From assembly GCA_009692005.1 (NCBI GenBank), contig SHZZ01000002.1:124001-188000 (forward strand): a DNA stretch of 64,000 bases, written 5' to 3'. Below the pieces are notes generated by a model. That model was given only the letters and a program-made list of their open reading frames with translations. It was not told the origin of the DNA and searched no databases. Source of the DNA: Gemmataceae bacterium (GTDB lineage Bacteria > Planctomycetota > Planctomycetia > Gemmatales > Gemmataceae). The position numbers and the translations under genes are program-made. Positions 20,518-28,892 of the stretch are shown here, piece after piece; within the stretch, counting starts at the first letter, position 1, and each line of letters starts with the position of its first letter.

Positions 20518-20547
20518 TTGACGATCCTTGGGTTCAATGCGTACTAG
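20518..20547 (+). promoter_or_regulatory. Weak candidate sigma-70 promoter for the nuo operon
   Basis: TTGACG at 20518-20523, an 18-base spacer, and TACTAG at 20542-20547, about 58 bases before the nuoA ATG. The -35 is 5 of 6 to consensus, the -10 only 3 of 6. It is the best pair in the 185-base gap between xer and nuoA, but such matches occur by chance. Confidence 0.22.
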
Positions 20548-20604
20548 TGAACATAAGGAAAAGTTTCGGGATTCAGTTGTTACCCGGCGTGAGGGTTTTT
20601 GTTC

Positions 20605-20997
20605 ATGGATTTTGACCTTTCAACCTACTACCCGATCCTTATCTACGCGGTGTTAATTGGCTGTTTTGCTGCTGGTGCCTTGATTGCATCCCATATTTTG
20701 GGCCCTAGAAAAGATACCAAAGTTAAAGGCATGCCGTACGAGTCGGGGATGGATCCGCTCGGCGATGCCAAGAAACAGTTTGATGTCCGGTTTTATATCA
20801 TCGCCATTTTGTTCCTGGTTTTCGATGTGGAACTGCTCTTTATTTATCCCTGGGCGGCATCGGCTTATGGGGCGGAAACTTCTACTTTACCCTTGAGATT
20901 CTCCACGCCGGCCTTCGTGGAAATGGTTCTGTTCACACTGACCCTGCTCATTGGCTATGTCTATGCGTGGAAAGCCGGGGTTTTTCAATGGCGCTAG
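20605..20997 (+). CDS. nuoA: NADH-quinone oxidoreductase subunit A
   Basis: 130 residues, three membrane helices. The signature KGMPYESGMDPLGDAKKQFDVRFY region (about 36-60) with the following ILFLVFDVELLFIYPWA helix is diagnostic for NuoA. Start at the ATG 20605 with GAGGG 9 bases upstream; the frame also has a TTG at 20599. First gene of a complete complex I operon A to N. The stop lies inside the start region of nuoB (10-base overlap). Confidence 0.95.
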   Translation: MDFDLSTYYPILIYAVLIGCFAAGALIASHILGPRKDTKVKGMPYESGMDPLGDAKKQFDVRFYIIAILFLVFDVELLFIYPWAASAYGAETSTLPLRFSTPAFVEMVLFTLTLLIGYVYAWKAGVFQWR

Positions 20998-21578
20998 ATT
21001 TTCTCAAAGACAATTTTTTGGTTTCCAAACTGGATTTTATCGCCAACTGGTGCAGGAAATACAGTCTTTGGCCCATGCCTTTTGCGACTGCTTGCTGTGG
21101 CATTGAACTGATGGCCACCGGTGCCAGCCGCCATGATATTGCCCGTTTTGGCGCCGAAGCTTTCCGTTTTTCTCCCCGTCAATGCGACCTGATGATCGTG
21201 GCCGGCCGGGTGGCCATGAAAATGGTTCCGGTCCTCCAGCGCATTTGGCAGCAAATGCCCGAGCCCAAGTGGTGTATATCCATGGGCGCTTGCGCTTCCA
21301 GCGGCGGCGTGTTCGATACCTATGCCGTGGTCCAGGGAATTGACCGCTTTATTCCAGTGGACCTGTACATTCCTGGGTGCCCGCCCCGGCCCGAACAGCT
21401 TCTACAGGCTGTCATTGACTTGCAAGCAAAAGTGGCCAGCACCGGAACGATTTTTGGGCTGGAATTTGAAAAGCGGACCCAACCGGAAGGGCCCCGCCCC
21501 TTGCAACTTACCTTGCCCGATAAGGACAAGTTAGTTGCGCCGGGCAACTTTTCCACTTCCACCCGTGTCCATTCCTGA
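20988..21578 (+). CDS. nuoB: NADH-quinone oxidoreductase subunit B
   Basis: 196 residues. Carries the four Cys that bind cluster N2: tandem Cys in TACCGIELMA, Cys in SMGACASSGG and Cys in PGCPPRPEQLL, plus the conserved RFSPRQCDLMIVAGR. N2 is the last iron-sulfur centre before quinone. Start at 20988, overlapping nuoA by 10 bases; the frame extends to 20967 inside nuoA. The C-terminal 35 residues are a polar extension without known motif. Confidence 0.96.
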   Translation: MALDFLKDNFLVSKLDFIANWCRKYSLWPMPFATACCGIELMATGASRHDIARFGAEAFRFSPRQCDLMIVAGRVAMKMVPVLQRIWQQMPEPKWCISMGACASSGGVFDTYAVVQGIDRFIPVDLYIPGCPPRPEQLLQAVIDLQAKVASTGTIFGLEFEKRTQPEGPRPLQLTLPDKDKLVAPGNFSTSTRVHS

Positions 21579-21602
21579 TTGTCCCTTAGGAAAATAATCA
21601 TC

Positions 21603-22106
21603 GTGAATTTTCAGGAACTCCAGGAGCAAGTGAAAAATCAATTTTCCCAAGTGGAAGTTCGTTTTTCTTCTTTTAGAAATAATAACCGGGCCGATGTCTC
21701 CGCTGGGGATGTGTTTTCTTTTCTGGAATTTCTGCAAAATAAAATGGGCTTCGATATGCTGGTGGACCTGTCGGCGGGTGATTATTCGCAATACCCAGGC
21801 GCCAAGCATCGCTACGGGGTCTGGTATGCGCTTTTGAACACCGTTGCAGGGACGCGCTTGATTGTCCGCACCGGTGTGGATGACCCCGATCCCCGTCTGG
21901 CCTCGGTCTTTTCCTTTTGGAAAGGCGCTGACTGGATGGAACGGGAAGTCTACGACATGTTTGGCATTGAATTCGACGGGCACCCGGACCTGAGGCGGGT
22001 TTTGCTCCCGGATGAATTCTCAGGCTTTCCACTGAGGAAAGATTATCCCCTTCGCGGATTGGGCGAAAGGCATAATTTTCAGCCGGTTATCCGTTCGGAA
22101 GGTTGA
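21603..22106 (+). CDS. nuoC: NADH-quinone oxidoreductase subunit C
   Basis: 167 residues if started at the GTG 21603, the better choice over the TTG at 21579 because AGGA lies about 11 bases before it and the family aligns from there. The signature [24 protein letters not shown] followed by LRKDYPLRG is diagnostic (about residues 118-158). Part of the peripheral Q module. Separate from nuoD, unlike the fused CD of enterobacteria. Confidence 0.92.
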   Translation: MNFQELQEQVKNQFSQVEVRFSSFRNNNRADVSAGDVFSFLEFLQNKMGFDMLVDLSAGDYSQYPGAKHRYGVWYALLNTVAGTRLIVRTGVDDPDPRLASVFSFWKGADWMEREVYDMFGIEFDGHPDLRRVLLPDEFSGFPLRKDYPLRGLGERHNFQPVIRSEG

Positions 22107-22122
22107 TTACAAAGGATGTCCC

Positions 22123-23346
22123 ATGCCATTAAAACTGGCAGACGCAATTCCGGAAACTGGCGGCGAGGGGCGAGAGTTCCTTTGGAATCTCAATTTTGGC
22201 CCCCAGCATCCTGCGACCCACACCACTCTTCGCCTGATTCTAACTTTGGAAGGAGAAGTTGTCGTTCATGCGGTACCCGACATCGGCTACCTGCACAGCG
22301 GATTTGAAAAGCTGGGCGAACACCTCGATTTCAACCAGTATGTCACCATTGTCGATCGAATGAATTATATTTCCCCCGTGTCGAACGAAATCTCCTGGCA
22401 CCATACGGTGGAAAAACTGTTTGAAATTGAATTGACTCCTCGCTGCAAATATATCCGCACGATATTCGCGGAATTGATGCGGATCCACGATCATTTACTC
22501 TGTTGCGGCGCTGCCGCTCTTGACTTGGGCGCATTCACGGCCTTTTTGTATGCCTTTACCTTGCGGGAGAAAATCAACGACATTTGCGAACGGGCGTCCG
22601 GCCAGCGCTTCCACCCCAGTTATACCCGGGTTGGTGGATTGTTGAAGGATGTTGATGACCACTGGATTGCCCAAGTGCGTGATTTCGTCCGGTCCTTTCC
22701 AAAAACTCACGCCGAGGTCATGAAGCTTTTGCAAAGGAACCGAATTTTTGTCGACCGCTGCCGGGGTATTGGTGTACTCTCCCGGGAGGAAGCCATCAAT
22801 CGCAGTGTGACTGGCCCAATTGCTCGCGCCAGCGGAGTGACCCGGGATTTGCGCAAAGACGAACCCTACCTGGCCTATGGCGATTTGGATTTTAAGGTGG
22901 TTTGCGCGACTGAGGGCGATTGTTATTCCCGCTTTTTGGTGCGCATGGAAGAAATGGTGGAAAGCAATCGCCTCATTCACCAGGCCGTGGAAAATATTCC
23001 CTGTGGCCCCATAAATGTGGATGTGGAAACAAAAATCCCCCTGCCCAACCAGTTGTCGGTTTACCGCAGTATCGAAGGGCTGATCCAGCATTTTGAACTA
23101 AACATGACCAACCGGAAATGGAATGCGCCGGTCGAGGAAGTTTACGCTGCCACCGAGTCGCCTAACGGGGAACTGGGCTTTTATATCGTGTCAGATGGCA
23201 GTGGCGTGGCTTACCGGGCACGCACCCGGCCGCCCTCCTTCATTCATTTTTCCCTCTTCCCCCATTTGATAGTCGGGCATCAACTAAGCGATGTGCCGGC
23301 CATCCTGGGAAGCATCAATATCATTGCCGCGGAGTTGGATCGATGA
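22123..23346 (+). CDS. nuoD: NADH-quinone oxidoreductase subunit D (49-kDa)
   Basis: 407 residues, usual length. Shows LNFGPQHPATHTTLRL with the quinone-site His, DIGYLHSGFEKL, the YVTIVDRMNY segment, and a C-terminal SDGSGVAYRARTRPPSF. Forms the quinone-binding cavity with NuoB and NuoH. AAGGA lies 8 bases before the ATG. Its stop overlaps the nuoE start as ATGA. Confidence 0.96.
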   Translation: MPLKLADAIPETGGEGREFLWNLNFGPQHPATHTTLRLILTLEGEVVVHAVPDIGYLHSGFEKLGEHLDFNQYVTIVDRMNYISPVSNEISWHHTVEKLFEIELTPRCKYIRTIFAELMRIHDHLLCCGAAALDLGAFTAFLYAFTLREKINDICERASGQRFHPSYTRVGGLLKDVDDHWIAQVRDFVRSFPKTHAEVMKLLQRNRIFVDRCRGIGVLSREEAINRSVTGPIARASGVTRDLRKDEPYLAYGDLDFKVVCATEGDCYSRFLVRMEEMVESNRLIHQAVENIPCGPINVDVETKIPLPNQLSVYRSIEGLIQHFELNMTNRKWNAPVEEVYAATESPNGELGFYIVSDGSGVAYRARTRPPSFIHFSLFPHLIVGHQLSDVPAILGSINIIAAELDR

Positions 23347-23822
23347 GTTTCCTTAACTCTGAAATTACTGAAAAGATCCGCACCTTGATCGGGCTGTACC
23401 CGGCCCGTCAGGCCGTAACGCTGCCGGCATTGCACCTGGTGCAAGACCATTACCGATGTGTGCCGCAAGCGGCCATCCGCGACATTGCGGCCCTATTGGA
23501 AGTCAGCCCGGCCGAGGTTCATGACACCATGAGCTTTTATGGTTTTTATAAAACCGAAGCGAACCCCTTGGGGAAAAATCGCCTGTGGGTCTGCCGCAGC
23601 CTGGCCTGCGAATTGCGGGGATCGGAAAAAGTTTTGGAAAAGATCGTGCAAAAACTTCAAGTCCACCCGGGGCAAACCACCGCCAATGGCGCCATCACCC
23701 TGGAAGAGGCGGAGTGCATTGGCGTTTGCGAAGGCGCACCGTGCGTGTTGATCAATGATGTGCCTTGTTCCAATGTTTCACTTGAGAATGTGGAAAAGAT
23801 CCTGGATAACCTTCAGAAGTGA
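23343..23822 (+). CDS. nuoE: NADH-quinone oxidoreductase subunit E (24-kDa)
   Basis: 159 residues. Thioredoxin-like subunit holding the [2Fe-2S] cluster N1a: Cys pair with four residues between (CRSLAC) and second pair with three between (CIGVC), the usual pattern. The N-terminal helical bundle includes ALLEVSPAEVHDTMSFYGFY. Dehydrogenase (N) module, electron reservoir next to FMN. Overlaps nuoD by four bases. Confidence 0.95.
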   Translation: MSFLNSEITEKIRTLIGLYPARQAVTLPALHLVQDHYRCVPQAAIRDIAALLEVSPAEVHDTMSFYGFYKTEANPLGKNRLWVCRSLACELRGSEKVLEKIVQKLQVHPGQTTANGAITLEEAECIGVCEGAPCVLINDVPCSNVSLENVEKILDNLQK

Positions 23823-23852
23823 ATTGCAATCTTGGGAAGTGGGACCGGTTGA

Positions 23853-25196
23853 ATGGCCAAGTTTGAACCAGTATTGCTGAAAAGAATTGCCGTGGATCAT
23901 TCCGATTCCATCGGCACCTATATGGCCGATGGAGGCTACCGGGGTTTGACTCGGGCGCTAAAAGAATATTCTCCCGGGCAATTGGTGGACCTGGTGAAAA
24001 ATTCTGGTTTGCGCGGCCGGGGCGGCGCGGGGTTTCCCACGGGGTTGAAATGGACTTTTCTCCCCAAGGATCATCCCGGGCCCATTTACTTTTGCGTCAA
24101 TGCCGATGAGAGCGAACCTTGCACTTTCAACAACCGGGTGTTGATGGAAAAAGATCCGCACCAGGTGCTCGAAGGGATCATCCTCAGTTGTTACGCGGTT
24201 CAGGCCAGCAAGGTTTTTATTTATGTTCGCTATGAATATGGGCCAGCTTACCGGGCCATGGAGATGGCAGTCCGCCAGGCGTATGAAAAAGGGTTTTTGG
24301 GGAAAAACATCAAGGGTTCACCCTATAGCCTGGATGCGGTTATGCATCGCGGGGCGGCTGCGTACATTTGCGGTGAGGAAACCGGGTTGATTGAAAGCCT
24401 TGAAGGAAAGCGCGCTTGGCCGCGAATCAAACCCCCTTTCCCCGCTGTTGAAGGAGCTTTTCGCAAGCCTACCATTGTCAACAATATCGAAACAGTTGCC
24501 TGCGTGAAGCAAATAGTCGACCTTGGAGTCGATTGGTTTAAATCGATGGGAGTCCCTCCCAACCCGGCCATCCCACGCGATGCCGGCAGTTACGGGCCCA
24601 AACTCTACTGCATCAGCGGCCATGTGCAAAACCCTTGCCTGGTGGAACTCCCCATGGGCATTACCATGCGCGAGTTAATTGATGTGCATGGCCAAGGAGT
24701 TTGGAAAGGGCGGAAAGCCAAGGGGGGTATTCCCGGCGGCATAAGCATGGGGGTCATGACGGAAAAGGAATTCGATATTCCCCTGGACTTTAACGGGCCG
24801 GGCACCGTGGGTTGCCTCGGTTTAGGCACTGCCGCTGTCACCGTTTTCGACGACCAGACTTCCATTGTTGATGTGCTTTACAACATTTGCCGTTTCTTCG
24901 CACATGAGTCGTGCGGGCAATGCACCCCCTGCCGGGAAGGCACATCTTGGATGTTCAAAATGGTCGGCCGCATCCGCAATGGGCACGGACGGAAAGAAGA
25001 CTTGAATATTCTTGAGGAAGTGGGAAACCAGATCGGCATCATGCCTGGCACCACGATCTGCGGCTTGGCGGACGGCGCGGGCTGGCCGGTAAAAAACGCG
25101 ATTCGGAAATTCCGACAGGAATTTGAGACTTACATTCAAGGGGGCGAAAGTAGAAAGCCCCTGGTTGGCCTGCAAATGGCCCAGGCATCGCATTGA
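23853..25196 (+). CDS. nuoF: NADH-quinone oxidoreductase subunit F (51-kDa, FMN and NADH binding)
   Basis: 447 residues, usual length. NADH-binding GLRGRGGAGFPTGLKW (about 50-66), FMN-binding segment NADESEPCTFNNR and GEETGLIESLEG, and the C-terminal N3 cluster box ESCGQCTPCREGT with a further Cys in TTICGLAD. Electrons enter complex I here. The nuoG start codon lies 16 bases after its stop; the nuoG frame is open further upstream within nuoF but has no good start there. Confidence 0.97.
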   Translation: MAKFEPVLLKRIAVDHSDSIGTYMADGGYRGLTRALKEYSPGQLVDLVKNSGLRGRGGAGFPTGLKWTFLPKDHPGPIYFCVNADESEPCTFNNRVLMEKDPHQVLEGIILSCYAVQASKVFIYVRYEYGPAYRAMEMAVRQAYEKGFLGKNIKGSPYSLDAVMHRGAAAYICGEETGLIESLEGKRAWPRIKPPFPAVEGAFRKPTIVNNIETVACVKQIVDLGVDWFKSMGVPPNPAIPRDAGSYGPKLYCISGHVQNPCLVELPMGITMRELIDVHGQGVWKGRKAKGGIPGGISMGVMTEKEFDIPLDFNGPGTVGCLGLGTAAVTVFDDQTSIVDVLYNICRFFAHESCGQCTPCREGTSWMFKMVGRIRNGHGRKEDLNILEEVGNQIGIMPGTTICGLADGAGWPVKNAIRKFRQEFETYIQGGESRKPLVGLQMAQASH

Positions 25197-25212
25197 ACCG
25201 GAGTGGGTAGGA

Positions 25213-26850
25213 ATGGCAACTGTATACATCAATGACAAAGCCGTGGATATCGGCGACAAGCGGTTAAACCTCGTGCAGGTGGCCGAACTCGCCGGTGTCA
25301 CCATTCCCCACTACTGCTATCACCCTGCACTTTCGGTGGTTGCCAGTTGCAGGATGTGCTTGGTGGAACTGGGCGAAAAAACCCCCGATGGTTCGGTGCA
25401 AATGCAGCCCAGGGTAGTGCCGGCTTGCCAGACCCCAGCCAAGGATGGCGCGGTAGTGCAAACCGCAACTTCCAAAAGCAAAACTGCCCAGGGACAAACT
25501 CTGGAAGCTTTGCTCTTGAACCACCCTTTGGATTGCCCGGTCTGCGACAAGGCAGGCGAGTGCAAACTACAGGATTACAGCTATCAATTTGGGTTTGCCG
25601 AAAGCCGAATGGTGGACGAAAAAAATACTCCACCCAACAAACCGGACCTGGGCCCCAACATTAATCTGTTCACCGATCGCTGCATCATGTGCTCTCGGTG
25701 CGTGCGTTTCACACGGGAAATTTCCGGCACGTCGGAACTACATATTGTCAACCGGGGGACCCATTCTGAAATTGATGTTTTTCCCGGGGACCCCTTGAAC
25801 AATAAACTGGCGACCAATGTCGTTGACCTTTGTCCGGTTGGCGCTTTGGCCAGCAAGGATTTTCTTTATTCCCACCGCGTTTGGAATTTAAAAACCGTGG
25901 ATAGCGTCTGCCCGGGTTGCTCCACCGGTTGCAGTATTCATATCGATGCCAACAAAGATGTGGTTTACCGGCTCAGGCCTCGTGAGAATCCCTTGGCCCA
26001 GGGATATTTCATGTGTGACGATGGGCGTTTGGGATACCATTACGCAAATTCAAAAAATCGCTTGTCCGCTCCCAAGATCCGTTCTGGACAGGAATGGAAG
26101 GAAACTGGCTGGAAGGAAATTGTCAGTGGAATTGACAACGATCTGCGAGCCGTTGCTGCGGTGAATCCCAAGGGCGTTCTTGGGGTGCTTTCCCCTTTCC
26201 TCACTGTTGAGGAAGGATTTCTTTTGGCCCAATATTTGAAATCACTGAGCAAGGATGCGCGACTGGCGCTTGGCCCTATCCCCGTTACGGGAGAGGATGA
26301 CAACTACCCGAAAACCCGAAACGGCCAGCCGGCAAAAGTGCAATTCACCATCCGCCAGGAAAAGTGCCCGAACCGCAAAGGTATTGAGGCCATCCTGCAA
26401 CACTTTGAGGGGAAAATCGTCCACTTGCGGGATTCACTGCAAGGTGAAAAAGCTGAGGCCGTTTTTTTAACTGGTGGATATCCCCCTTCAACCCAGTCTT
26501 GGCTGGAACCGAACTTGGCAAAAGGAATTTCCAAGACGCCTCTGATTATCAACCAGGATCTGTTTGAAAATGCCGTTGCTGGGCAGTCGAAATACCTGCT
26601 GCCTGCTGCCGCCTTTGCTGAAAAAGAAGGAACTTTTGTCAATCACGCCGGGTTGGCGCAAGGCATCAAGAGGATTTGTTCGGGTCCACGCAAAGGACGC
26701 ACGGACGGCCAGGTTTATCTGGATCTTTTGGGTCGGAAAGGCTTGCTGCATGCTTTTAGCTTGCATAAGGAAATCGCCAGCGCCGTTCCCTGCTTCGCGC
26801 CCCTGCTTACCATGGGCCCTCAAGGCGTTAACCTGGAAAAAGGCAGCTAA
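25213..26850 (+). CDS. nuoG: NADH-quinone oxidoreductase subunit G, short form with N7-type cysteines
   Basis: 545 residues, shorter than the 680-900 of many NuoG proteins; the molybdopterin-like C-terminal domain is reduced. N-terminal ferredoxin domain with the N1b Cys (HYCYHP, CRMCLVE), then His/Cys ligands of N5 (HPLDCPVCDKAGEC) and the N4 set (CIMCSRCVRF ... CPVGAL). Following these is Cys-x2-Cys-x3-Cys-x27-Cys (from CPGCSTGC to MCDD), exactly the off-path N7 pattern of E. coli and Thermus. ATG at 25213 chosen; GGAG is 9 bases upstream. Confidence 0.93.
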   Translation: MATVYINDKAVDIGDKRLNLVQVAELAGVTIPHYCYHPALSVVASCRMCLVELGEKTPDGSVQMQPRVVPACQTPAKDGAVVQTATSKSKTAQGQTLEALLLNHPLDCPVCDKAGECKLQDYSYQFGFAESRMVDEKNTPPNKPDLGPNINLFTDRCIMCSRCVRFTREISGTSELHIVNRGTHSEIDVFPGDPLNNKLATNVVDLCPVGALASKDFLYSHRVWNLKTVDSVCPGCSTGCSIHIDANKDVVYRLRPRENPLAQGYFMCDDGRLGYHYANSKNRLSAPKIRSGQEWKETGWKEIVSGIDNDLRAVAAVNPKGVLGVLSPFLTVEEGFLLAQYLKSLSKDARLALGPIPVTGEDDNYPKTRNGQPAKVQFTIRQEKCPNRKGIEAILQHFEGKIVHLRDSLQGEKAEAVFLTGGYPPSTQSWLEPNLAKGISKTPLIINQDLFENAVAGQSKYLLPAAAFAEKEGTFVNHAGLAQGIKRICSGPRKGRTDGQVYLDLLGRKGLLHAFSLHKEIASAVPCFAPLLTMGPQGVNLEKGS

Positions 26851-26880
26851 CTTTTGCTGCGTGTGAATTAAGAGGATCAA

Positions 26881-28245
26881 ATGGTTGTTGAGTTTTCCTT
26901 GATTGTGACCCTGGCAACCATCATTGTTTTGATGGCGTGCCTGAATGGCCTGGTGGCCTATCTGACGCTTTTTGAGAGGAAGATCTCCGCCTATGTCCAG
27001 GACCGGGTTGGCCCCAATCGCGCTTTTTTTGGCATCGTTCAGCCTATCGCGGACGGCATCAAGTTCCTTTTAAAAGAAGATGTCATTCCAGCGCATGTGG
27101 ACAAGTTCTTTTATCTGCTTGCTCCCGCCATTGCCCTGGGAACCGCCTTTTTGGCGATTGCGGTGGTGCCTTTCGGTTCCACCCTTCCTCCACCGGCCCT
27201 TGTAGACCATCGGCCCGGGTCGACTACTTTTGGCAAAATGGTTTTTCCCTCCGTGACTTTGGAATTAGAGGAAGTTCTGCAAGCGGATCGGAAATTCTCC
27301 CAGGATTCCAAAACCCCCAGTTACGAAGAGAAGCTGAAAAAATACAACGCAACTTTTCAGTGCGTCGTTTCTCCCGGCGTGGACATTGGTTTTGTTTTTG
27401 TTTTCGCGGTGGGCAGCTTGGCGGTTTATGGCATCATCCTGGGGGGGTGGTCCTCCAATAATAAATACAGTTTGCTCGGTTCGTTGCGTTCCAGCGCGCA
27501 ATTGATCAGCTATGAAATTCCCATGGGGCTATCTGTGCTGGGAGTGGCGGTTGCTGCCGGTTCCCTGAATATGGAACGCATCATTCACCACCAGGTGGAA
27601 AATGGCTGGAATTTCATCTTCCAACCTCTGGCCATGATTCTTTTCGCCACCGCGATTTTTGCCGAGTGCAATCGCCTTCCTTTCGACCTTCCTGAAGCGG
27701 AGCAAGAACTGGTTGGGGGCTATCACACGGAATACAGCGCCATGAAATTTGCCCTTTTCTTCCTGGGCGAATACACCCACATGATTACCACCAGTTTCCT
27801 GATCGTCACCCTCTTTTTTGGCGGCTGGCATTTGCCCTTCTTGACTTCCCCGGACCAGACCGGCCTGTTTGCCATTCTGATTAAGGTGGGCATAACCTGT
27901 GGGAAAATGCTGGCCTTTATTTTCTTCTACATGATGATTCGTTGGACCATTTTGCGATTCCGTTTCGACCAGTTAATGAACCTGGCATGGAAGGTGATGT
28001 TGCCTTTGTCCTTGCTTAGTTTTCTGGCATTGGCAGGGCTTACCCATTTCCGCCCGCTGGGGAATCTTACTCCATGGGTAATGCCGCCAATTTCCCTGGG
28101 TTTATTGTTGGGCGCGGGATTGTTGGGACTTATTTTGCCAAAAAGTCCAACCCGGTCGCATGTTCCCAATCTCGGGCATGGCTCCGGCGGAATTGGTCCT
28201 GTCTGTCAAACGAACCAAGCCCGGCTGGAAAAGGTGGAATTTTAA
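26881..28245 (+). CDS. nuoH: NADH-quinone oxidoreductase subunit H with long loop insert and tail
   Basis: 454 residues; usual length is 320-350. Core signatures are intact: FERKISAYVQDRVGPNR (31-47), IVQPIADGIKFLLKED (52-67), WSSNNKYSLLGSLRSSAQLISYE, and the PFDLPEAEQELVGGYHTEYS loop lining the quinone channel. Residues about 100-166 form a polar insert between helices 2 and 3, where most have about 15 residues; by known topology this loop faces the periplasm. A C-terminal tail of about 55 residues with an extra hydrophobic stretch follows. Stop and nuoI start overlap by one base (TAATG). Confidence 0.95.
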   Translation: MVVEFSLIVTLATIIVLMACLNGLVAYLTLFERKISAYVQDRVGPNRAFFGIVQPIADGIKFLLKEDVIPAHVDKFFYLLAPAIALGTAFLAIAVVPFGSTLPPPALVDHRPGSTTFGKMVFPSVTLELEEVLQADRKFSQDSKTPSYEEKLKKYNATFQCVVSPGVDIGFVFVFAVGSLAVYGIILGGWSSNNKYSLLGSLRSSAQLISYEIPMGLSVLGVAVAAGSLNMERIIHHQVENGWNFIFQPLAMILFATAIFAECNRLPFDLPEAEQELVGGYHTEYSAMKFALFFLGEYTHMITTSFLIVTLFFGGWHLPFLTSPDQTGLFAILIKVGITCGKMLAFIFFYMMIRWTILRFRFDQLMNLAWKVMLPLSLLSFLALAGLTHFRPLGNLTPWVMPPISLGLLLGAGLLGLILPKSPTRSHVPNLGHGSGGIGPVCQTNQARLEKVEF

Positions 28246-28847
28246 TGATCAAGCCTGAAGAGATTACCTGGGTAAAACCGCCGACTTTTGGGTTAATGGA
28301 CCAGATATACCTGCCCGCGATAATTTCTGGGTTGGGAACGACCTTGGGGCATTTTGCCAAAACCGTTTTTGGAGGTCCGCAGGCCAAAGTCACCCAGTAT
28401 TTCCCGGAAGAACGACCAGAATTGCCCGCTAATTACCGCGGTGTCCACCGTCTCAATCGGGATGAGGAAGGCCGGGTCAAGTGCGTTGCTTGCTATATGT
28501 GTTCCACCGCATGCCCGGCGCATTGCATTGATATTGTTGCCGCCCCATCTCCTTGGCCGGACCGGGAAAAATACCCCGAGGTATTTGTGATAGATGAGTT
28601 GCGCTGCATTTATTGCGGCATGTGCGAGCAAGCTTGTCCGGTTGACGCCATTGAATTGACCAGCCTATTCGATCTGACAGGGCTCAGCCGCGAGGAAATG
28701 ATTTTCAATAAAGAAAAACTGCTCAGCGTCTTTGACCAAACCGTGGCCATGGGAAAAGACCCGGTCCGCACCAAGGCCGGCAGGTTAAGCGTTGCCAGTG
28801 AACCGGCGGGAGATGGTCTAACGGATTCCTCAAGCGTGCAATCGTGA
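28245..28847 (+). CDS. nuoI: NADH-quinone oxidoreductase subunit I (two 4Fe-4S ferredoxin)
   Basis: 200 residues from the ATG at 28245, with AAGGTGGA about 7 bases upstream. Two ferredoxin motifs: CVACYMCSTACPAHC and CIYCGMCEQACPVDA, binding clusters N6a and N6b. The N-terminal amphipathic stretch (LGTTLGHFAKTVFGG) fits membrane docking. The C-terminal 25 residues are a polar tail. The frame extends upstream inside nuoH but that part is the nuoH gene in another frame. Confidence 0.96.
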   Translation: MIKPEEITWVKPPTFGLMDQIYLPAIISGLGTTLGHFAKTVFGGPQAKVTQYFPEERPELPANYRGVHRLNRDEEGRVKCVACYMCSTACPAHCIDIVAAPSPWPDREKYPEVFVIDELRCIYCGMCEQACPVDAIELTSLFDLTGLSREEMIFNKEKLLSVFDQTVAMGKDPVRTKAGRLSVASEPAGDGLTDSSSVQS

Positions 28848-28892
28848 AAGTAATTGGGCATTTAGTAATGCTGGAGATTTGGAAGAGTGGCA

